Origin: Bradyrhizobium mercantei
GTDB lineage: Bacteria; Pseudomonadota; Alphaproteobacteria; Rhizobiales; Xanthobacteraceae
Length of the DNA stretch: 64,000 bases
NCBI RefSeq assembly: GCF_001982635.1
Contig: NZ_MKFI01000003.1
Span: 124,001 to 188,000 of the forward strand
Direction of reading: 5' to 3'
Position numbers and translations under genes: made by a program. The notes below the pieces were generated by a model. The model saw only the letters and a list, made by a program, of their open reading frames with translations, did not search any database and was not told where the DNA came from. Shown one piece after another: positions 59,932-64,000 of the stretch (position 1 is the first letter of the stretch; every line of letters begins with the position of its first letter).

Positions 59932-61917
59932 ATGACTGGAACCAAGATCCTCTGGGGACAAGCAATCGTTGTCGGCCTGATCGTTTTGCTCGCTATCTGG
60001 GGAGCAACCGAATGGACGGCCTGGCGGCTTGCCTACCAGCCCGAGCTTGGGCAGCCCTGGTTCGAACTGTTGGGCTTCAAGGTCTACTACCCGCCTGTAT
60101 TCTTCTGGTGGTGGTTTGTCTACGACGCCTATGCACCTCAGGTCTTTGTCGAGGGTGCTTTCATCGCGGCATCGGGGACCTTCATTTCGATCGCGGCGGC
60201 GATCGGCATGTCGGTCTGGCGGGCGCGTGAGGCCAAGAACGTCGAAACCTATGGCTCGGCGCGTTGGGCCGATGCTCGGGACGTCAGAGTGGCCGGGCTT
60301 CTCGGTTCGGATGGTGTGGTGCTGGGCAAACTCGACCACGACTACCTTCGCCATGACGGACCGGAGCACGTGTTGTGTTTTGCACCGACCCGATCGGGCA
60401 AAGGTGTCGGCCTCGTCGTCCCCTCGTTGCTGGTCTGGCCCGGCTCGGCCATCGTGCACGACATCAAGGGTGAGAACTGGCAACTTACCGCCGGCTTCCG
60501 CTCGTGTCATGGCCGCGTCCTGTTGTTCGACCCGACTAATGCAAAGTCCTCCGCCTACAATCCGCTTCTCGAAGTCCGGCGCGGGGAATGGGAGGTTCGC
60601 GACGTTCAGAACGTCGCCGACGTTTTGGTCGACCCTGAAGGCTCCCTCGACAAGCGGAACCATTGGGAGAAGACTAGTCATTCGCTCCTGGTCGGCGCCA
60701 TTCTCCACGTCCTTTATGCACAAGCGGACAAGACCCTGGCTGGCGTGGCCGCTTTCCTGTCCGACCCGAAGCGTCCGATCGAGGCAACGCTGAAGGCGAT
60801 GATGACCACGGCGCATCTTGGCGAGCAGGGCGCTCATCCCGTCGTCGCCTCGACCGCGCGCGAGCTTCTCAACAAGTCCGAGAATGAACGCTCGGGCGTG
60901 CTGTCCACCGCGATGTCGTTCTTGGGACTCTACCGCGATCCCGTCGTGGCTCAGGTGACCCGCCGCTGCGACTGGCGGATCGCCGACCTGATCGCAGATA
61001 GCCGCCCGACGACGCTGTACCTCGTGGTGCCGCCCTCGGACATCTCGCGGACCAAGCCCCTAATTCGCCTGGTGCTGAATCAAATCGGCCGGCGCCTGAC
61101 TGAGGACTTGCACGCCCGCGACCGCCGGCATCGAGTCCTGATGCTGCTCGACGAGTTTCCAGCACTCGGGCGTCTCGACTTCTTCGAGTCCGCGCTCGCC
61201 TTCATGGCAGGATACGGCATCAAGAGTTTCCTGATCGCGCAATCGCTCAATCAGATCGAGAAGGCCTACGGACCAAACAACGCGATCCTCGATAACTGCC
61301 ACGTCAGAGTCAGCTTTGCGACCAATGATGAGCGGACAGCCAAGCGGGTATCTGACGCAATGGGAACCGCGACCGAAATGAGGGCGATGAAGAACTATGC
61401 CGGGCACAGGTTGAATCCCTGGCTGGGGCACCTCATGGTCTCACGTCAGGAGACGGCGAGGCCGCTTTTGACTCCTGGCGAGGTCATGCAGCTTCCGCCG
61501 ACGGACGAGGTCGTGATGGTGGCGGGCACGCCGCCGATCCGGGCGAAAAAGGTGCGCTACTATGAGGATGGCCGGTTTATGGAACGGGTCTTGCCGCCGC
61601 CAGATCCTGCGGCCTGCGGTCGATCATCACGGACGGACGGATGGTCAACGCTCGGAACGCTGAAGCCGACGCCGCTTTCAACCGACAGGGGGCAACTAGA
61701 CGAGGACATGGCGAACAGCGGTCTCCGTCGCGAGCCCGAACTGCCCGAACACGTCGCAATCGCTAAGGAGACAACTGAACCGACGCCCGCAGAGGAATTT
61801 GCGGCCGTTCTTGACGATGACGAGGACGCGGTCCGTCAGTCTCGGCTCATACGCCAACAGATGCGCGGTGTTGCCCGGCAGGTCGCCATGGATCCGAATG
61901 ACGGTATGGACCTGTAA
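59932..61917 (+). CDS. traG: Conjugal transfer coupling protein TraG/VirD4
   Basis: A 661-residue inner-membrane ATPase that links the relaxase-DNA complex to the type IV secretion channel. Two N-terminal membrane segments (about 10-30 and 45-105) are followed by YGSARWADARDVR and Walker A CFAPTRSGKGVGLVVPSLL. Walker B is MLLDEFPALGRLDFFE, with GIKSFLIAQSLNQIEK after it. The C-terminus is acidic. ATG at 59932 follows AAGG; a GTG at 59929 is also in frame. Distance to the relaxase gene is 36 bp. Confidence 0.92.
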   Translation: MTGTKILWGQAIVVGLIVLLAIWGATEWTAWRLAYQPELGQPWFELLGFKVYYPPVFFWWWFVYDAYAPQVFVEGAFIAASGTFISIAAAIGMSVWRAREAKNVETYGSARWADARDVRVAGLLGSDGVVLGKLDHDYLRHDGPEHVLCFAPTRSGKGVGLVVPSLLVWPGSAIVHDIKGENWQLTAGFRSCHGRVLLFDPTNAKSSAYNPLLEVRRGEWEVRDVQNVADVLVDPEGSLDKRNHWEKTSHSLLVGAILHVLYAQADKTLAGVAAFLSDPKRPIEATLKAMMTTAHLGEQGAHPVVASTARELLNKSENERSGVLSTAMSFLGLYRDPVVAQVTRRCDWRIADLIADSRPTTLYLVVPPSDISRTKPLIRLVLNQIGRRLTEDLHARDRRHRVLMLLDEFPALGRLDFFESALAFMAGYGIKSFLIAQSLNQIEKAYGPNNAILDNCHVRVSFATNDERTAKRVSDAMGTATEMRAMKNYAGHRLNPWLGHLMVSRQETARPLLTPGEVMQLPPTDEVVMVAGTPPIRAKKVRYYEDGRFMERVLPPPDPAACGRSSRTDGWSTLGTLKPTPLSTDRGQLDEDMANSGLRREPELPEHVAIAKETTEPTPAEEFAAVLDDDEDAVRQSRLIRQQMRGVARQVAMDPNDGMDL

Positions 61918-61923
61918 GACAAC

Positions 61924-62349
61924 ATGCGCGACCGGATGAACGTGTATTTTCCGCCAGAACTTCTGAAACAGATATCGGATCTTGCCGATCGGAAGAACAT
62001 TTCCCGGTCTGCGATCGTGGAAGCTGCAGTCGCTTCATTTCTGTCACCGGATGGAGCGGACCGGCGGGAGGCAGCGTTCACCCGTCGCCTGGATCGGCTG
62101 TCACGTCAGATGCAGAGGTTAGAGCGCGACGTTGGTTTGACGGCCGAGACCTTGGCCCTTTTCATCCGCTTCTGGCTAACGATCACGCCGCCGTTGCCCA
62201 ACGACGCGCAGGCGGCCGCGCAGATGAAGGGCAGAGAGCGCTTTGAGGGATTTGTCGAGGCGCTCGGACGCCGCCTGCAAAAGGGGCAGAGCTTTCTGCG
62301 CGAGGTTCCAGAAGATATCCACCGTCAGAAGCCGGGCGGCGAGACCTGA
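61924..62349 (+). CDS. Ribbon-helix-helix (CopG-like) protein
   Basis: A 141-residue regulator with an N-terminal ribbon-helix-helix: RMNVYFPPELLKQISDLADR then KNISRSAIVEAAVASFL. A helical C-terminus (RRLDRLSRQMQRLERDVG) follows. CopG-type proteins in this position between traG and trbB are standard in these ICEs and probably regulate transfer genes. It starts six bases after the traG stop. Normally trbB would follow directly, but here an HU gene intervenes. Confidence 0.85.
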   Translation: MRDRMNVYFPPELLKQISDLADRKNISRSAIVEAAVASFLSPDGADRREAAFTRRLDRLSRQMQRLERDVGLTAETLALFIRFWLTITPPLPNDAQAAAQMKGRERFEGFVEALGRRLQKGQSFLREVPEDIHRQKPGGET

Positions 62350-62416
62350 TTGATTGGGTGAAAACCCTGTCGCGCCGGTCTCTTCGTTTCCAACGTGAGC
62401 CTACGATCGTCACTGA

Positions 62417-62713
62417 TCAAACAGCGTCTTTAGCAACCTTCAGCGGTGATGCTTTGACCGACTTGCTGGCCGGCTTGGCCGCGAATTCCATAGGCTCTTT
62501 CGTAAATGGATTCACGCCGCTGCGAGCCTCGGTAGCGGGCTTGTTCACGACTGACATTTTGACGAATCCCGGAATGACAAACTCTCCAGATTCATTCAAC
62601 TCCTTGTATCCCACCGTCGCCATCTGCTCGATAACGGACTTTACATCTCCCTTAGAGAGCTGCGTCCCCTCTGCAATTGCGTCAATCAGCTGGTTCTTGG
62701 TCATCTTTGCCAT
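62417..62713 (-). CDS. HU-family DNA-binding protein
   Basis: A 98-residue histone-like protein on the minus strand: TKNQLIDAIAEGTQLSKGDV (helical start), GEFVIPGFVKMSVVNKPATE and GVNPFTKEPMEFAAKPASK (the DNA-binding arm). It is slightly longer than standard HU, with a Lys/Ala tail. It breaks the usual copG-trbB order and points the opposite way, suggesting later insertion. It may influence element DNA compaction or recombination. Confidence 0.88.
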   Translation of the reverse strand: MAKMTKNQLIDAIAEGTQLSKGDVKSVIEQMATVGYKELNESGEFVIPGFVKMSVVNKPATEARSGVNPFTKEPMEFAAKPASKSVKASPLKVAKDAV

Positions 62714-63130
62714 GATAGGTCCCCTTTTAGAGAAGCCGCTCGAGCCACACTGGATGCGTCAAGCTGTTCGAAGAGCCCGTCGATCACACCGGTGGTCCTG
62801 AAGTTACCGGGCTTAAAACCTATCGAGCTTCAAAATGCAAGGAGGGTTCGACGTCTGATTCGAACGGAGCCTCGAATGCAGAACGGCTCGGTGCGATTGC
62901 ATCGAGGGTGGATTCTTGGCGCAATCGTCCTTCTCGTCGGCATCGATCTCGACCCAGTCAATCACGCTGCGGCAGCGCGTTGATGATTCCTGGGTCAAAG
63001 TCCCAGCCTTTCTTTTTCTACGCCGATCTACGATCGCCGAAGGCGCTTGTTGCGCTGAGTCGATTGGTGGCTTCTCTAATCATCCCCATCTGAGGGCGCT
63101 CTTTAACCGTCCTCACTCGGTGGGGCGACG
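62714..63130. other. Intergenic region between HU gene and trbB
   Basis: About 417 bp with no convincing gene; short frames have no recognised content. It should contain the HU promoter (reading left) and a promoter for trbB (reading right). A GGTGGGG stretch at 63119-63125 could be the trbB ribosome site. Confidence 0.45.
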
Positions 63131-64000
63131 GTGGCTATCCAATCCTTTCAATCGGAGGCAAATTCTCGCGGTGCGCGAATGCTGCGTAGCGCGCTTGGCA
63201 CGGCGATTGCGGGCTACCTCGAAGATGAAGCCATCATTGAGGTCATGCTCAATCCGGATGGGCGGCTGTGGATCGACAGGCTGTCCAGTGGCCTGATTGA
63301 CACTGGCGAAATTCTGTCAGCGGCGGACGGCGAACGCATCGTTCGCCTTGTGGCGCACCACGTCGGCGCGGAGGTGCATGCTGGCTCGCCACGGGTCTCG
63401 GCCGAACTGCCTGGCACCGGCGAGCGCTTCGAAGGTCTCTTGCCGCCGGTCGTTGCTGCTCCGGCCTTCGCTATCCGCAAGCCTGCGGTCGCTGTGTTTA
63501 CGCTCGACGACTACGTCGCCAAGGGCGTCATGAGTTCGACGCAGGCCGAGTTCCTGAAGGCCGCGGTCGCCGCACGGCGGAACATCCTCGTCGCCGGCGG
63601 GACATCGACCGGCAAGACGACCTTGACGAACGCGCTCTTGGCCGAGGTAGCAAAGACTTCCGATCGGGTCGTGCTGATCGAAGATACACGTGAACTACAG
63701 TGCAAAGCGCGAAATCTTGTGGCTTTGCGGACCAAAGATGGCGTGGCCACGCTGTCAGATCTTGTCCGCTCCTCGTTGCGACTGCGCCCGGATCGAATCC
63801 CGATCGGCGAGGTCCGCGGCGCCGAGGCGTTGGACTTGCTCAAGGCCTGGGGCACCGGCCATCCGGGCGGCATCGGGACCATCCATGCGGGCACCGCGAT
63901 CGGCGCACTGCGGCGGCTCGAGCAACTCATCCAGGAAGCCGTCATCACGGTTCCGCGCGCCTTGATCGCCGACACCATCAATCTCGTTGCTGTGCTTGCG
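63131..64000 (+). CDS. trbB: Conjugal transfer ATPase TrbB (runs off window)
   Basis: The first 290 residues of a VirB11/TrbB-type hexameric ATPase that powers the mating channel. It opens with a GTG at 63131 ([20 protein letters not shown]). [20 protein letters not shown] and [11 protein letters not shown] are family features; Walker A is [18 protein letters not shown], the Asp box [16 protein letters not shown], Walker [20 protein letters not shown] and the His box [16 protein letters not shown]. The end and the rest of the trb operon lie beyond the window. Confidence 0.92.
   Translation, partial: MAIQSFQSEANSRGARMLRSALGTAIAGYLEDEAIIEVMLNPDGRLWIDRLSSGLIDTGEILSAADGERIVRLVAHHVGAEVHAGSPRVSAELPGTGERFEGLLPPVVAAPAFAIRKPAVAVFTLDDYVAKGVMSSTQAEFLKAAVAARRNILVAGGTSTGKTTLTNALLAEVAKTSDRVVLIEDTRELQCKARNLVALRTKDGVATLSDLVRSSLRLRPDRIPIGEVRGAEALDLLKAWGTGHPGGIGTIHAGTAIGALRRLEQLIQEAVITVPRALIADTINLVAVLA

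Noticed and set aside
1..64000. CRISPR arrays, rRNA genes and complete tRNA genes
   Set aside because: No regularly spaced repeat arrays beyond the three iterons, no rRNA-like stretches, and no full tRNA cloverleaf were seen by eye.

Overview
The window looks like a chromosome segment of a Bradyrhizobium-type alphaproteobacterium. The reasons are high-GC coding DNA, an NdvA-like cyclic-glucan exporter, several intergenic palindromic elements of the kind common in that group, and a RepA/DUF2840/TraF/relaxase/TraG/TrbB mobile-element backbone typical of rhizobial integrative conjugative elements (ICEs). The genus is inferred from gene content and protein style; no database search was possible.

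Positions 1-32,260 read as ordinary chromosome. They hold a partial peroxiredoxin, a DUF924 protein, FadD, a penicillin-binding DD-carboxypeptidase, NdvA, an NMT1-type binding protein, a HisE-like protein, a DedA-family membrane protein, two nitronate monooxygenases with acyl-CoA-type partners, a hybrid histidine kinase, and a divergent TetR/O-methyltransferase pair. From 22,166 to 32,264 lies one long operon. A carbohydrate ABC transporter (binding protein, two permeases, a tiny membrane protein, two ATPases) runs into DhaL, DhaM, HPr, PTS enzyme I, a small HTH-like protein and DhaK. This is a self-contained phosphorelay from phosphoenolpyruvate to dihydroxyacetone, presumably fed by the transporter. 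A perfect palindrome upstream (21,960-21,978) is its likely operator. Just before it lies the wreck of a thiamine-diphosphate enzyme gene.

At about 32,400 the texture changes: lower GC, more gene debris, and a 15-bp copy of what looks like a tRNA 3' end. From there to the right end I read an ICE. Its cargo (33.2-54.9 kb) is rich in likely anti-phage and DNA-repair genes. It includes a three-gene unit of SMC-like ATPase, soluble histidine kinase and receiver-kinase fusion, which is my best candidate for an undescribed system. It also includes a two-gene HNH-like/DUF3223 unit, a SIR2 protein, and a pseudokinase-SF1 helicase plus PLD nuclease pair that matches type I Mokosh. Further cargo genes encode an S1/P1-type nuclease, an SRAP abasic-site protein, two small zinc-ribbon proteins and Ku. 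The ICE backbone (54.9-64.0 kb) has a RepA whose N-terminus is replaced, three 18-bp iteron-like repeats, DUF2840, TraF peptidase, lytic transglycosylase, relaxase, TraG, a ribbon-helix-helix protein, an intruding HU gene and the start of trbB, which runs off the window.
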